Below, piece by piece: positions 34,754 through 43,782 of a DNA stretch of 64,000 nucleotides (the stretch's first letter is position 1; the number at the start of each line of letters is the position of its first letter). Where the stretch lies: positions 1,879,467-1,943,466 of the forward strand of contig NZ_BBRD01000001.1 in the NCBI RefSeq assembly GCF_000975095.1, given 5' to 3'. The notes below the pieces were generated by a model. It was not told the origin of the DNA, searched no databases, and worked only from the letters and a program-made list of their open reading frames with translations. The position numbers and the translations under genes are program-made. This DNA comes from Demequina aestuarii. GTDB lineage: Bacteria; Actinomycetota; Actinomycetes; Actinomycetales; Demequinaceae.

Positions 34754-36226
34754 ATGGCCACAGCTGCGTACTTCGGGTTCGACGTGGGAACCTCGAGCAG
34801 CAAGGGTGTGCTGGCCGATGCCACGGGCGTGGTGATGCGTTCAGCGGTGCGCGAGCACTCACCGGCCTCTCCCTCGCCCGGTCACGTCGAGATGGACCCC
34901 GAGATCTGGTGGCGCGAGTTCCGCGAGATCGCCCACGAGCTCACCGCAGACGGCGAGTACCAGGTCGCCGCCGTGGGGCTGTCAGGCATGGGCCCCTGCG
35001 TAGTACTGACCGACACGGCCGGCTCCCCCGTGCGCGACGCGATCCTGTATGGAATCGACACGCGCGCGGCGCAGGAGATCGCCAGCCTGACCGCGCACTA
35101 CGGCGAGCGGCACCTCATCGAGCACACCGGGTCCCCGCTGACCACCCAGGCGGTGGGTCCCAAGCTCGCCTGGCTGACACGATGCGAACCCGATGCCATG
35201 GCGGCGGCGCGCCGCCTCTTCATGCCCGCAACCTGGCTGGGCCACCGGCTCACCGGCGAGTATGCGATGGACTATCACTCCGCCAGCCAGTGCAACCCCC
35301 TCCTCGACATCACCCGGCAGGAGTGGGATCCAGAGGCGTGGACCCGCCTCGCTCCAGGCATCGAGCCGCCTCCGCTCGCGTGGGCCGATCACGTCCTGGG
35401 GGCCACGACGCAGTCGTTGGCGGGAATCGCGGCGGGCACACCGGTGGTGCTCGGAACCATCGATGCGTGGGCGGAGGCCGCGAGCGTGGACGGGCACCGT
35501 CCAGGCGACCTGTTCCTCATGTACGGCACCACCATGTTCCTCATCGCCACCGGCGACCAGCCCATGAGACATCCCAGCATGTGGGGCACGCTCGGAACGG
35601 CCCCGGGCCTCCATTGCGTGGCGGGAGGGCTCGCGACATCCGGGGCCATCACTGGCTGGCTCAGGGAGATCTACGGGCGTCCCACGTATGCCGCGCTGAT
35701 GGCAGAAGCCGAGATCTCCGGCCCCGGAGCCCAGGGCCTGCTGATGCTGCCGTACTTCGCGGGAGAACGCACCCCTATCCAGGACCCGCATGCCCGAGGC
35801 ACCATCCTGGGCCTCACCACGCGGCACCTGCGCGGCGACCTCTACCGCGCCGCCCTCGAGTCGACGGCCTTCGCGGTTCGCCACAACGTCGAGACCATGA
35901 ACGATGCAGGAGCAGAGCTGTCGCGAGTGATCGCCGCCGGCGGGGGAACCTCCTCCGCGCTGTGGCCCCAGATCGTCACCGACGTCACCGGCCTCAGGCA
36001 GGAGATCCCCACCGTGACCATCGGAGCCAGCTACGGCGCCGCCCGCATCGCCGCCCGCGGTACGGGCGAGGTCGACACGGACGTCTGGAACCCCCCGGCC
36101 CTGCACATCGAACCCGATGCCCGCGCATCGGCGCTCTACGACGAGCGATACGCCCTGTATCGCGAGCTCTATCCGGCGACGCGTGACCTCACGCATCGCC
36201 TCGTCTCCACCGCTGCGACGCTCTGA
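34754..36226 (+). CDS. FGGY-family carbohydrate kinase
   Basis: 490 residues from ATG at 34754 (AAGGAGG six bases upstream). N-terminal phosphate motif GFDVGTSSSKGV, catalytic Asp region GTIDAWAEAASVDG and the C-terminal AAGGGTSSALWPQI adenosine motif define the FGGY fold. It resembles xylulose and fuculose kinases, which phosphorylate ketoses at C1 or C5. The next gene encodes a FucI-like isomerase, so it probably phosphorylates the ketose product. Alternative substrates (xylulose, ribulose) cannot be excluded. Confidence 0.85.
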   Translation: MATAAYFGFDVGTSSSKGVLADATGVVMRSAVREHSPASPSPGHVEMDPEIWWREFREIAHELTADGEYQVAAVGLSGMGPCVVLTDTAGSPVRDAILYGIDTRAAQEIASLTAHYGERHLIEHTGSPLTTQAVGPKLAWLTRCEPDAMAAARRLFMPATWLGHRLTGEYAMDYHSASQCNPLLDITRQEWDPEAWTRLAPGIEPPPLAWADHVLGATTQSLAGIAAGTPVVLGTIDAWAEAASVDGHRPGDLFLMYGTTMFLIATGDQPMRHPSMWGTLGTAPGLHCVAGGLATSGAITGWLREIYGRPTYAALMAEAEISGPGAQGLLMLPYFAGERTPIQDPHARGTILGLTTRHLRGDLYRAALESTAFAVRHNVETMNDAGAELSRVIAAGGGTSSALWPQIVTDVTGLRQEIPTVTIGASYGAARIAARGTGEVDTDVWNPPALHIEPDARASALYDERYALYRELYPATRDLTHRLVSTAATL

Positions 36227-36237
36227 AGGGAGCACCC

Positions 36238-37884
36238 ATGCCCACCTACTCCTTCCCTGCCTCTGCGCCCGCCCTCGAGGCCCCCACGCGCACCGCGTAC
36301 CTGATCGCGTCCGGCGACCTGCGTGAATCCGCGAACATCGCGGGCTGGCCCACCCAGGTCGAGCTCGAGACTGCGGTCACCAGGCTCCTCGAATCGCTCG
36401 GGTGGCAGGTGCGCCGCGCCAACGACGTCGACCCGGCGACCGGCCACGGGTTCATCTCGAGCCAGCGGATGGGCCTCGAGATCTTCCGCAGCATCCCCCA
36501 GGACGCTCCGCTCATCGTCGCGGAGGCCGTGTGGCAGTACAGCCACCACGTGCTCGCGGGACTGCGTGATCACACCGGCCCCATCCTCACCGTCGCGAAC
36601 TTCGCTGGCGAATGGCCGGGACTCGTGGGACTGCTGGGACTGAACGCCGGGCTCACCAAGATGAACAAGCCGTACTCGACGCTGTGGAGCGTCGACTTCA
36701 CCGACGACTGGGCTCGCGAGAGGATGACGGAGTGGGTCGAGACAGGCACGGTGACCCACGACCACAGCCACGTGGTGCCGGCCACCACGCTGCCGGATGT
36801 CGAGGAGACGCGCCTGGGCATCGCCCTCGGGGAGCAGCTGCGCCGCGAGAAGGCCATCATCGGCATCTTCGACGAGGGATGCATGGGCATGTACAACGCG
36901 ATCTTCGATGACGAGCTGCTCAACCCGCTGGGCATCTACAAGGAGCGACTGTCGCAGTCCGCACTGTATGCCGAGATGCTGACGGTCTCGGACGCCGACG
37001 CCGAGGCGGTGGGCGCCTGGCTTCGCGAGCAGGGCATGACCTTCACGCTCGGCGAGGACGAGGAGACGGAGCTCACCGAGGCACAGCTCACAGCGCAGTA
37101 CCGGATGTACGTCGCGGCGCTGCGGATCGCGGATGACTTCGGCCTCGACGCCGTCGGCATCCAGTACCAGCAGGGACTCAAGGACCTGGTGCCGGCCAGC
37201 GACCTGCCCGAGGGCCTGCTGAACGCGACGCATCGGCCCCCCGTCACCACGCGCGACGGCTCGCGCGTGATCCGAGAGGGCGAGGCCTTCACCCACTTCA
37301 ACGAGGTTGACGAAGGCGCCGCCGTGGACGGCCTCGTCACTCACCGGGTCTGGACGGCGATGGGCATGCTGCCCGACAACACGCTCCACGACGTGCGCTG
37401 GGGAGACGAGTACGGCGATGAGTACGTGTGGGTCTATGAGATCTCCGGCTCGGTGCCCGCCTCGCACCTCGGCGGCTACGACAAGGCCCAGGGATGGCGT
37501 CAGGGACACGTCTTCTTCCCCGCCGGCGGCTCCACTATCAACGGCGTCTCGATTCCCGGGGAGGTGGTGCTCAGCCGCGTCTACATCGCCGATGACGTGC
37601 TGAACGCGGATCTGTACCGCGCACGCGTGGTCGAGCTGCCCGAGGAGGAGACCGAGCGTCGCAAGCAGGCCACCAACCCTGAGTGGCCCATCGCCCACGT
37701 GGTGATCCCCGGGGTGGGCCGCGACCAGTTCATGGCCACCCACAAGGCGAACCACGCGCAGATGGTCTATGCCCCGGACGCTGACGCCGCGGACCGAGGA
37801 CTGCTCGCGAAGGCCGCGATGCTCCAAGCGATGGGCGTGCGGATCAACCTCGTGGGCGACGCCGCACGGCTGCTCGAACGCTGA
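36238..37884 (+). CDS. L-fucose isomerase-like protein
   Basis: 548 residues, slightly shorter than E. coli FucI (about 590). The N-terminal segment ASGDLRESANIAGWPTQVELETAVTRLLESLGWQVRRAND, the middle LVGLLGLNAGLTKMNKPYSTLWS and the C-terminal domain (SGSVPASHLGGYDKAQGWRQG, VIPGVGRDQFMATHKANHAQM) resemble the FucI/AraA fold in order and spacing. The conserved Glu and Asp in FNEVDEGA and the His in KANH are possible metal ligands. It would interconvert an aldose and ketose, for example L-fucose or D-arabinose. It follows the FGGY kinase by 11 bases. Confidence 0.7.
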   Translation: MPTYSFPASAPALEAPTRTAYLIASGDLRESANIAGWPTQVELETAVTRLLESLGWQVRRANDVDPATGHGFISSQRMGLEIFRSIPQDAPLIVAEAVWQYSHHVLAGLRDHTGPILTVANFAGEWPGLVGLLGLNAGLTKMNKPYSTLWSVDFTDDWARERMTEWVETGTVTHDHSHVVPATTLPDVEETRLGIALGEQLRREKAIIGIFDEGCMGMYNAIFDDELLNPLGIYKERLSQSALYAEMLTVSDADAEAVGAWLREQGMTFTLGEDEETELTEAQLTAQYRMYVAALRIADDFGLDAVGIQYQQGLKDLVPASDLPEGLLNATHRPPVTTRDGSRVIREGEAFTHFNEVDEGAAVDGLVTHRVWTAMGMLPDNTLHDVRWGDEYGDEYVWVYEISGSVPASHLGGYDKAQGWRQGHVFFPAGGSTINGVSIPGEVVLSRVYIADDVLNADLYRARVVELPEEETERRKQATNPEWPIAHVVIPGVGRDQFMATHKANHAQMVYAPDADAADRGLLAKAAMLQAMGVRINLVGDAARLLER

Positions 37885-37911
37885 CCCCGGCGCCCCTCCC
37901 CCGGGGCGTCT

Positions 37912-38023
37912 GCGCGGCGCTCGCCCCCACGTGCGCCGCGCGAGGCGGACGGCGGATGCGCTTGTCGGCCGGGTGCGAACTCCCCCCCGCTCGCACCCGG
38001 CCGGCTAGGCATCTGCCGTCCGC
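37912..38023 (+). terminator. Triple-hairpin region after the isomerase gene
   Basis: Hairpin 1: GCGCGGCGC (37912-37920) with GCGCCGCGC (37933-37941), 9 bp. Hairpin 2 (inner): CGGCCGGGTGCGA (37966-37978) with TCGCACCCGGCCG (37991-38003), perfect 13 bp, 12-base loop. Outer arms GCGGACGGCGGATGC (37945-37959) and GCATCTGCCGTCCGC (38009-38023) pair over 15 bp with one G-U and enclose hairpin 2. It lies between the isomerase stop and the DeoR start, and could be a terminator or an mRNA-stability/attenuation structure. Confidence 0.65.
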
Positions 38024-38053
38024 AGTTGACACCGCGATCATCGGAGGCGAATG

Positions 38054-38860
38054 ATGCCAGGCATGCATGGCGATCTGCGAGCGTTGCCTGCGGCGGCGCG
38101 CCGCGCAAAGATGCGGGACCTGATCGAGCGGCGCGGCTTCGCACGGGTCTCAGACCTCGCCGCCATGTTCGAGATCTCCGAGGTCACCGTCCGCACGGAT
38201 CTCGACGCGCTCGCTGAGAGCCACGCCGTGCGGCGGGTCCATGGCGGCGCGATGTCGGCAGACAAGTCGCCCTGGCTCGAACCCACCTTCGACACGGCCG
38301 CGGAGCGGCGCGTCGAGGAGAAGGCGCGCATCGGCCGAGCGGCAGCCGCACTCGTCGAGAGTCATCAGGTGGTCGCGCTCGACGTCGGCACCACCACGAC
38401 CGCTGTCGCGCGCGCTCTCGCGGCACGTGAGGATCTTGAGAACCTGACGATCGTCACGAACGCGCTCAACATCGCACTCGAGCTGGAGCCCGCTATCCCG
38501 CGGATGACCGTCGTGGTGACCGGCGGGACCCTGCGGCCGGCACTTCACTCGCTGATCGACCCTTTGGCCGACGCCGTGCTCGAACGTGTGCGCGCGGACA
38601 TCGCGTTCCTGGGGTGCAACGGTGTCGATGTGGACGCGGGCATCACCAACACGTCCATTGGCGAGGCCGATGTGAAGAGGCGGATGCTCGCGACCGCGGC
38701 GCGCACCATCGTGGTGGCGGATTCGTCGAAACTCGGGGTCGTGAGAGCGAGTCGGATCTGCGCCGTCGACGACATCGAGCTGCTCGTGACGGGCGTGGAG
38801 GCCGGCACGTCCGGCGCCGCGACACTGCGCGACGCCGGACTCGAGGTCGAGCTGGCTTAG
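38054..38860 (+). CDS. DeoR-family transcriptional regulator
   Basis: 268 residues from ATG at 38054 (GGAGG six bases upstream; ATG at 38051 is possible but too close). HTH RDLIERRGFARVSDLAAMFEISEVTVRTDLDALAES with the DeoR helix. The sugar-phosphate sensor contains LDVGTTTTAVARALA and VADSSKLG. Third gene of the cluster 2 plus-strand unit. It is convergent with the aldolase operon, and the stop codons overlap by four bases. It probably controls cluster 2 in response to a phosphorylated intermediate. Confidence 0.88.
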   Translation: MPGMHGDLRALPAAARRAKMRDLIERRGFARVSDLAAMFEISEVTVRTDLDALAESHAVRRVHGGAMSADKSPWLEPTFDTAAERRVEEKARIGRAAAALVESHQVVALDVGTTTTAVARALAAREDLENLTIVTNALNIALELEPAIPRMTVVVTGGTLRPALHSLIDPLADAVLERVRADIAFLGCNGVDVDAGITNTSIGEADVKRRMLATAARTIVVADSSKLGVVRASRICAVDDIELLVTGVEAGTSGAATLRDAGLEVELA

Positions 38861-39819
38861 GCCCCGGCTCCTGAGGAGCCGAACTCGCGCATGCGTTGCG
38901 CGACGACCCCGCTCATGGCACGCATCGCGACGCCCTGTGCCTCGCTGGGCTCGACCACGGAGCGCTGGGCGTCGAGGAACTCGCGTATGGCCGCCGTCCA
39001 GGTCAGGTGAGAGTCCGTTCCCTGGTTGATCTTGCGGATCCCGTGAGCGATGCCCTCTTGCTTCTGCTCAGTGCTGACCCCGTACGACTCGTCGAGGCGT
39101 CCGCCGTGCGCGTTGATGGTGCGCACCGCATCGGCCGGGATCGACGAGCTGCCGTGGAGCACCAGGTAGGTGTCGGGAAGCCGCGCCTTGATGGACTCGA
39201 TGAGGGGGATGCGCAGTCGCTGACCCGCTTCCGCCGTGGTGAACTTCACAGCGCCGTGACTGGTGCCGACGGCCACGGCGAGCGCGTCGACCCCCGTGTG
39301 CTCGACGAAGTCCGCCGCCGCGTCGGGATCGGCGAACACGATCTCCTCGACCGTGCCCGACACTCCCGCCTCAGCGCCGCCGATCGTGCCAAGCTCCCCC
39401 TCCACGCTCACGCCGCGGGCGTGGGCGTGCTCGACGACGCGCGCCGTGGCCGCGATGTTCTCCTCGAGCGTGGACGGCTCGTCATCCTCGACGCGGCGGC
39501 TGGCGTCGATCATGACGCTCGTGAAGCCATGATCGATCGCGCGCACGCAGTCGTCGAAGGTCCGGCCATGGTCAAGGTGGAGGGCCGCCTCCACGTCCGG
39601 GTAGCTGGCGACGAGTTCCCGCAGGCGATCCCACCACCACCCCTCGTCCTCATAGGGGTGCATGCCAGCGATGGCCTGAACGATCACGGGCGACCGCTCG
39701 GACCGCGCTGCCTTCATCACGGCAGCTGCCTGATTCAGATCGGAGACGTTGAACGCACCCACGCCATAGCCTCCGACCTCGGCCTTCGCGAGCACCTCGG
39801 ACAGCGTTCTCAGTGGCAT
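38857..39819 (-). CDS. Class II ketose-bisphosphate aldolase (FBA/GatY-like)
   Basis: 320 residues. Metal and catalytic residues: ALHLDHGRTFDD, SVEGELGTIGGAE, GTSHGAVKF and VLHGSSSIP. The subfamily resembles the other aldolase at 28180 but is longer at the C-terminus (about 35 residues) and has an INQGTDSHLTW segment typical of FBA-like proteins with a variant sugar-binding site. Last gene of the cluster 2 minus-strand operon, 9 bases after the FucA-like aldolase. Substrate could be fructose-1,6- or tagatose-1,6-bisphosphate, or a ketose-1-phosphate. Confidence 0.8.
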   Translation of the reverse strand: MPLRTLSEVLAKAEVGGYGVGAFNVSDLNQAAAVMKAARSERSPVIVQAIAGMHPYEDEGWWWDRLRELVASYPDVEAALHLDHGRTFDDCVRAIDHGFTSVMIDASRRVEDDEPSTLEENIAATARVVEHAHARGVSVEGELGTIGGAEAGVSGTVEEIVFADPDAAADFVEHTGVDALAVAVGTSHGAVKFTTAEAGQRLRIPLIESIKARLPDTYLVLHGSSSIPADAVRTINAHGGRLDESYGVSTEQKQEGIAHGIRKINQGTDSHLTWTAAIREFLDAQRSVVEPSEAQGVAMRAMSGVVAQRMREFGSSGAGA

Positions 39820-39828
39820 CGCGCGCCC

Positions 39829-40467
39829 CTACAGTGCCGACGTGATGCCGAGCTTGTCGTACTCGAGCACGATCGGCTTGTCGGTCACGGCACGCGCATG
39901 CAGGAGCACCTTGGCAGCGGACTCGACCGCGACCGAGGTCTTGAACGCATCGCGGAGGTTCTCGCCCACCGTGAGCAGGCCGTGGTTGGCCCACACGACG
40001 GCGTTGAGGTCGCCCATCGTGTCGCACATGTGGTCGCCGAAAGCGGTGTTGTTGGACAGCTCGAATGGCATGATCGGCACGTCGCCCTTGGAGTAGATCA
40101 CCATGTTGACGAGGGTGCCCGTGATGGGCTCCCCGATGACGCCCCACACATTCGAATAGATCGGCTCGGTATGGACGATCGCGTTCACATCGGGGCGGCG
40201 ACGGTAGATCGCCATGTGGACCGTGACCTCGGAGGAGGGCTCGTGCGGTCCCTCGATGAGCCGCGACTCGGAGTCGACCACGACGATGTCCTCGGGGGTC
40301 ATCTTGTCGTACTCGAGGTCTGTGGGGGTGATGAGGAACCGATCGTCCTCGCCAGGGATGCGCACACTGATGTTCCCCTGAGTGTTGAAGTTCAGGCCGT
40401 ACTCCATCGAGCGCAGGCAGTAGTCGAGGATGTCGCGCTTGGCGGCGGCCAGGTCGAACGAGGTCAT
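39829..40467 (-). CDS. Class II aldolase, L-fuculose-phosphate aldolase-like, with altered zinc site
   Basis: 212 residues from ATG at 40467 (AGGAGAA upstream). It aligns with E. coli FucA at a constant seven-residue offset: Glu80 (EcGlu73) in PSSEVTVHM, His99 (EcHis92) and His162 (EcHis155) in WANHGLLTVG. FucA His94 corresponds to Glu101 in VHTEPIYS, so the usual HxH zinc pair is HxE. It would cleave a ketose-1-phosphate to dihydroxyacetone phosphate and an aldehyde. It overlaps the FGGY kinase by four bases. Confidence 0.8.
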   Translation of the reverse strand: MTSFDLAAAKRDILDYCLRSMEYGLNFNTQGNISVRIPGEDDRFLITPTDLEYDKMTPEDIVVVDSESRLIEGPHEPSSEVTVHMAIYRRRPDVNAIVHTEPIYSNVWGVIGEPITGTLVNMVIYSKGDVPIMPFELSNNTAFGDHMCDTMGDLNAVVWANHGLLTVGENLRDAFKTSVAVESAAKVLLHARAVTDKPIVLEYDKLGITSAL

Positions 40468-41942
40468 GACTGGTTCTCCTTGTCGGATCGTGAGGTGGTG
40501 AGGCGCCGGGTGGCGTCGTACAGCTCCCTGTAGTCGGCACGCCGTTCGGCGTACCACTCCTGGTTGTTCAGGGGGTGGGGGGCAGGAAGCAGGTCTGTTG
40601 GCGGGGGCGGGGAGTCGATCGCGCCGATGCCCATGGCGGCGAGCATCGCCGCTCCCCTGAGCGAGGCGTGGCCGAGGTACGCGGCCAGGGGTGCTCCGGC
40701 CGCGTCGGAGCGGGCACGGAGCGCCGCAGAATTCGCGGCGCCGCCGCCGGTGGCGATGAGGCGACCCGTGTCGAGATCGAGCGCCGCGAGGGCGGCGAGG
40801 ATCGCCGCGAGCTCCAGCCCTGCCGCCTCGACCAGGGCCCTGGCGATCTGGTCGCGACCCGACCCAAGGTCGAGGCCGGCGATGACTCCCCGGGCGTGCG
40901 GGTCGTTGTCGAGAGTGCCGGATCCGGCGAAGTACGGGAGCACGAGCACGGGAGAAGGGCCGTCGAGCAGATCGTCGAAGAGGTCCTCGACACTTGCACC
41001 CACGAGTTCCGCGAGCCACTCCAGGACCCAGCCTCCTGCGGCCGTGCCCGCGAGGGTGACCCAGGCGTCGGAGATCAGCGGGTATGTCGCGAGCCCGGTG
41101 CCTGCGACTCCTCCTGGTCGTCCCTCAGTCCCGAACGTCAGGCAGTCGCTGCTTCCCATCGCAAAGACCGAGACCGCTCCCGGTCGTCCGCCCACGCCGA
41201 ACCAGGACGCCGCCTGGTCATGCGCGCCGGCGACGATGGGCAGCCCTTCGGGGAGACCGCACCGCTGCGCGGCCTTGGCGCTCACGGCACCGATCACGGT
41301 GCCGGACTCGACCACGGCAGGCAGCTGATCGACGGAGACCACCGCTCCTGACGCGAGAGGCACCGCATTCAGCACGTCCTCGGACCACTGACGTCGGTCC
41401 ACGTCGAACGCGCCGGTGCGCGCCGCCATCGACATGTCCGTGCACAGCGGCGCGCCCAGCTGGCCGGCGACGAACGCATCGAGGCACGCATACCGGACGC
41501 CGTCCACCGTCCAGGCAGCAGCCTCGCTGCCGGCGATCTTGAAGATCGAGAACATGGGATGAAGCGGTTGCCCCGTGACTTCCTGGAACCGGGAGTCGCC
41601 GAGCACGGCGCCGCACGCGGATGCCGCGCGCACCCCACGGCGGTCCATGCTGACCGGTGCCCAGGCAAGGGCATCGCCTTGCTGGTCGATCGGGACAACC
41701 GCCTCACCCTGCACGCTGAACGCGAGCGCCTCGGGCGCGTCGTCCAGCACGGCCGAGGACCGGGTGACAGCAGCCAGCCCCTCCTCGACCGCAGCCATGA
41801 TCTGCGCCGGGTCGAGCTCGACGCATCCGCCGTCACGGTGCAGGTCCAGCCGCACGGCATGGGTCTTCAGCTCGTCGCCTGCGGCGCTGTAGGCACCCAC
41901 GCGCACGCCGCTGGTGCCCAGATCGACACCCAGGACGCTCAC
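40464..41942 (-). CDS. FGGY-family carbohydrate kinase
   Basis: 492 residues, GTG start overlapping the permease stop. GVDLGTSGVRVG is the phosphate 1 motif. The catalytic Asp lies in GAHDQAASWFG, and ATGGGAANSAALR is the adenosine motif. It is not a close copy of the 34754 kinase and lies in a different operon, so cluster 2 has two FGGY kinases. The adjacent FucA-like aldolase implies a ketose-1-phosphate product. Confidence 0.85.
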   Translation of the reverse strand: MSVLGVDLGTSGVRVGAYSAAGDELKTHAVRLDLHRDGGCVELDPAQIMAAVEEGLAAVTRSSAVLDDAPEALAFSVQGEAVVPIDQQGDALAWAPVSMDRRGVRAASACGAVLGDSRFQEVTGQPLHPMFSIFKIAGSEAAAWTVDGVRYACLDAFVAGQLGAPLCTDMSMAARTGAFDVDRRQWSEDVLNAVPLASGAVVSVDQLPAVVESGTVIGAVSAKAAQRCGLPEGLPIVAGAHDQAASWFGVGGRPGAVSVFAMGSSDCLTFGTEGRPGGVAGTGLATYPLISDAWVTLAGTAAGGWVLEWLAELVGASVEDLFDDLLDGPSPVLVLPYFAGSGTLDNDPHARGVIAGLDLGSGRDQIARALVEAAGLELAAILAALAALDLDTGRLIATGGGAANSAALRARSDAAGAPLAAYLGHASLRGAAMLAAMGIGAIDSPPPPTDLLPAPHPLNNQEWYAERRADYRELYDATRRLTTSRSDKENQS

Positions 41943-42820
41943 TTGACCGCTCCCGCGAGCCCGTTGACCAGGTAGCGCTGCACGGCGATGAACACCAGGA
42001 TCACGGGGATCGAGATGAGCACCAGGACCGCGAACAGCGCTCCGGGCTGACTGAGGAACACGCCCCGGTATGCCAGCGGCACGAGCGTCAGTGGCTTGAG
42101 ATCATTGTCGCCGAGCGCCACGAGTGGCAGCAGGAAGTCATTCCAGGACATCATGACCTGCCAGATCACGACCACCGAGAGAGCGGGCCTGCCCAGCGGG
42201 AAGTAGATCTTCCAGAAGATGGCCCAGGTGCTCGCGCCGTCCATCCGGGCCGCCTCGTAGGTCTCATCCGGAATCGCGAGGTAGCCCGTGCGCAGGATGA
42301 TCACCGCGAAGGGCATCCCGAGGGCGGAGTACACGAGCACTACGCCGAGGATCGAGTTGTACAGGCCGATGGCCTGGAGGATCTTGAACGCTGCGACCAC
42401 AATGCCGGACATCGGCAGCACCAGACCGAGGATCAGCAGTCCGAAGACCAGAGCCTTGACCGGCACGTGGAGTCTCGCCAGCGCGAACGCCGCCATCGAC
42501 CCGGCCATGGCCACGATGATCACGGACGGCACGGTGATGAGCAGGCTGTTCACCAGGTGCTGGAGAATGGGGTTCTGCTCCCACACCAGCGTGTAGTTCG
42601 ACAGCGACGGACTCTCCGGAAGCATGCCGAAGAAGGTGGTCGAGGGATCGTTCGCGGGCATCAGCGACAGCCCGATCACCATGATGACCGGCAGCATCCA
42701 CAGCAGCGCGATCGGGATCAGGGCGGCGTGCAGCCACGAGTCCGAACGCTTGCGGCGCATCCGGCGCGGCGGCTCGCTCGCGGCGGCCTCGGGCGTTGAC
42801 GCATCAGTGGTGGCGCTCAC
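41939..42820 (-). CDS. ABC sugar transporter permease (MalG type)
   Basis: 293 residues from GTG at 42820, which overlaps the upstream permease stop. A Ser/Ala/Arg-rich cytoplasmic tail precedes six helices. EAA loop IPDETYEAARMDGASTWAIF. CUT1 family. It is coupled by a GTGA overlap to the FGGY kinase gene downstream. As in cluster 1, no ATPase gene is present. Confidence 0.9.
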   Translation of the reverse strand: MSATTDASTPEAAASEPPRRMRRKRSDSWLHAALIPIALLWMLPVIMVIGLSLMPANDPSTTFFGMLPESPSLSNYTLVWEQNPILQHLVNSLLITVPSVIIVAMAGSMAAFALARLHVPVKALVFGLLILGLVLPMSGIVVAAFKILQAIGLYNSILGVVLVYSALGMPFAVIILRTGYLAIPDETYEAARMDGASTWAIFWKIYFPLGRPALSVVVIWQVMMSWNDFLLPLVALGDNDLKPLTLVPLAYRGVFLSQPGALFAVLVLISIPVILVFIAVQRYLVNGLAGAVK

Positions 42821-43713
42821 TTCCGCTTCTCCTCTCCTGTGATGAATCCGGATCCGAAGACGCGCACCATCGACAACGACGCCGTCACGGCGACCACGAT
42901 CAGGACCACGCTGATGGCGGAGCCGTAGCCCACGCTCTGCAGCTGGAAGGCCTCCTGGAAAGCGAAGGTGGGGAGCATCTCCGAGGCATGGTTGGGGCCC
43001 CCTTGGGTGAGCACGTAAACCAGCTCGAAGGTCTTGAGCGACCCGATGATGCCGAGAAGCAGCAGCGACAGGTGCGTGTGCTTGAGCAGCGGGAAGACGA
43101 TGCGTGTCGTGGTCTGCCACCAGCTGGCACCGTCCACTTTGGCCGCCTCGAGCACGGAGGTGTCGATGAGTTGAAGTCCCGCGAGGTAGAAGAGCATCGA
43201 GAAGCCCGTCCACATCCAGATGTTCACGGCGATCACCGCGAAGATCGCGGTCGACGGATCCGACAGGAAGTTCCCACCGAGCCAGTCGAGGCCCGTGGCC
43301 TTCCCCACCTCCGTGAGTACGCCGTTGAACGGGTCCATGATCCGCTGCCACACGATTCCCACCACGATCGGCGACAGGATCGCCGGGATGAAGAACAGCG
43401 CGCGGTAGAACGTCGAGGCGAAGACCCCGCGGTTGAGTGCGAGTGCGAGCAACAGGCCCATGAGCGCCTGGGGGACGATGGTCAGCGGAATCCAGAGGGC
43501 AGAGTTCTTGAGTGCCGTGTGGAACACCGGGTCGCGGAACAGGTCCGCGTAGTTGTCGAGTCCGATGAACACCCCGGGGTTCACCCCGTCCCACCGCAGG
43601 GTGCTTGCCTGCACGTTGTAGACGATGGGGTAGACGACGAAGACGACGAACAGGATCAGCGCGGGCAGCAGGAACAGGAGTCCGGGCCCGGCCTTGGCGA
43701 TTCTCTCTCTCAT
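42817..43713 (-). CDS. ABC sugar transporter permease (MalF type)
   Basis: 298 residues, six helices, EAA loop IDTSVLEAAKVDGASWWQTT. Partner of the 41939 permease and 43783 binding protein. Its ATG lies 69 bases after the binding-protein stop across a strong hairpin. Confidence 0.9.
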   Translation of the reverse strand: MRERIAKAGPGLLFLLPALILFVVFVVYPIVYNVQASTLRWDGVNPGVFIGLDNYADLFRDPVFHTALKNSALWIPLTIVPQALMGLLLALALNRGVFASTFYRALFFIPAILSPIVVGIVWQRIMDPFNGVLTEVGKATGLDWLGGNFLSDPSTAIFAVIAVNIWMWTGFSMLFYLAGLQLIDTSVLEAAKVDGASWWQTTTRIVFPLLKHTHLSLLLLGIIGSLKTFELVYVLTQGGPNHASEMLPTFAFQEAFQLQSVGYGSAISVVLIVVAVTASLSMVRVFGSGFITGEEKRK

Positions 43714-43732
43714 AGCGATGCGCGAGAGCCGG

Positions 43733-43773
43733 CGGAGGCGCCCCGGGGGTTGCGCGGACCCGGGGCGCCTCCG
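43733..43773 (-). terminator. Perfect stem-loop between binding-protein and permease genes, cluster 2
   Basis: GGAGGCGCCCCGGG (43734-43747) pairs with CCCGGGGCGCCTCC (43759-43772), and one more C-G pair extends the stem to 15 bp around an 11-base loop. Same position as the hairpin in cluster 1 (31029-31075). No U-tract is present. Confidence 0.7.
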
Positions 43774-43782
43774 TGGCGGCTG

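Noticed and set aside
38896..40533. 545-residue plus-strand frame over the aldolase genes
   Set aside because: Antisense shadow of two conserved minus-strand enzymes.
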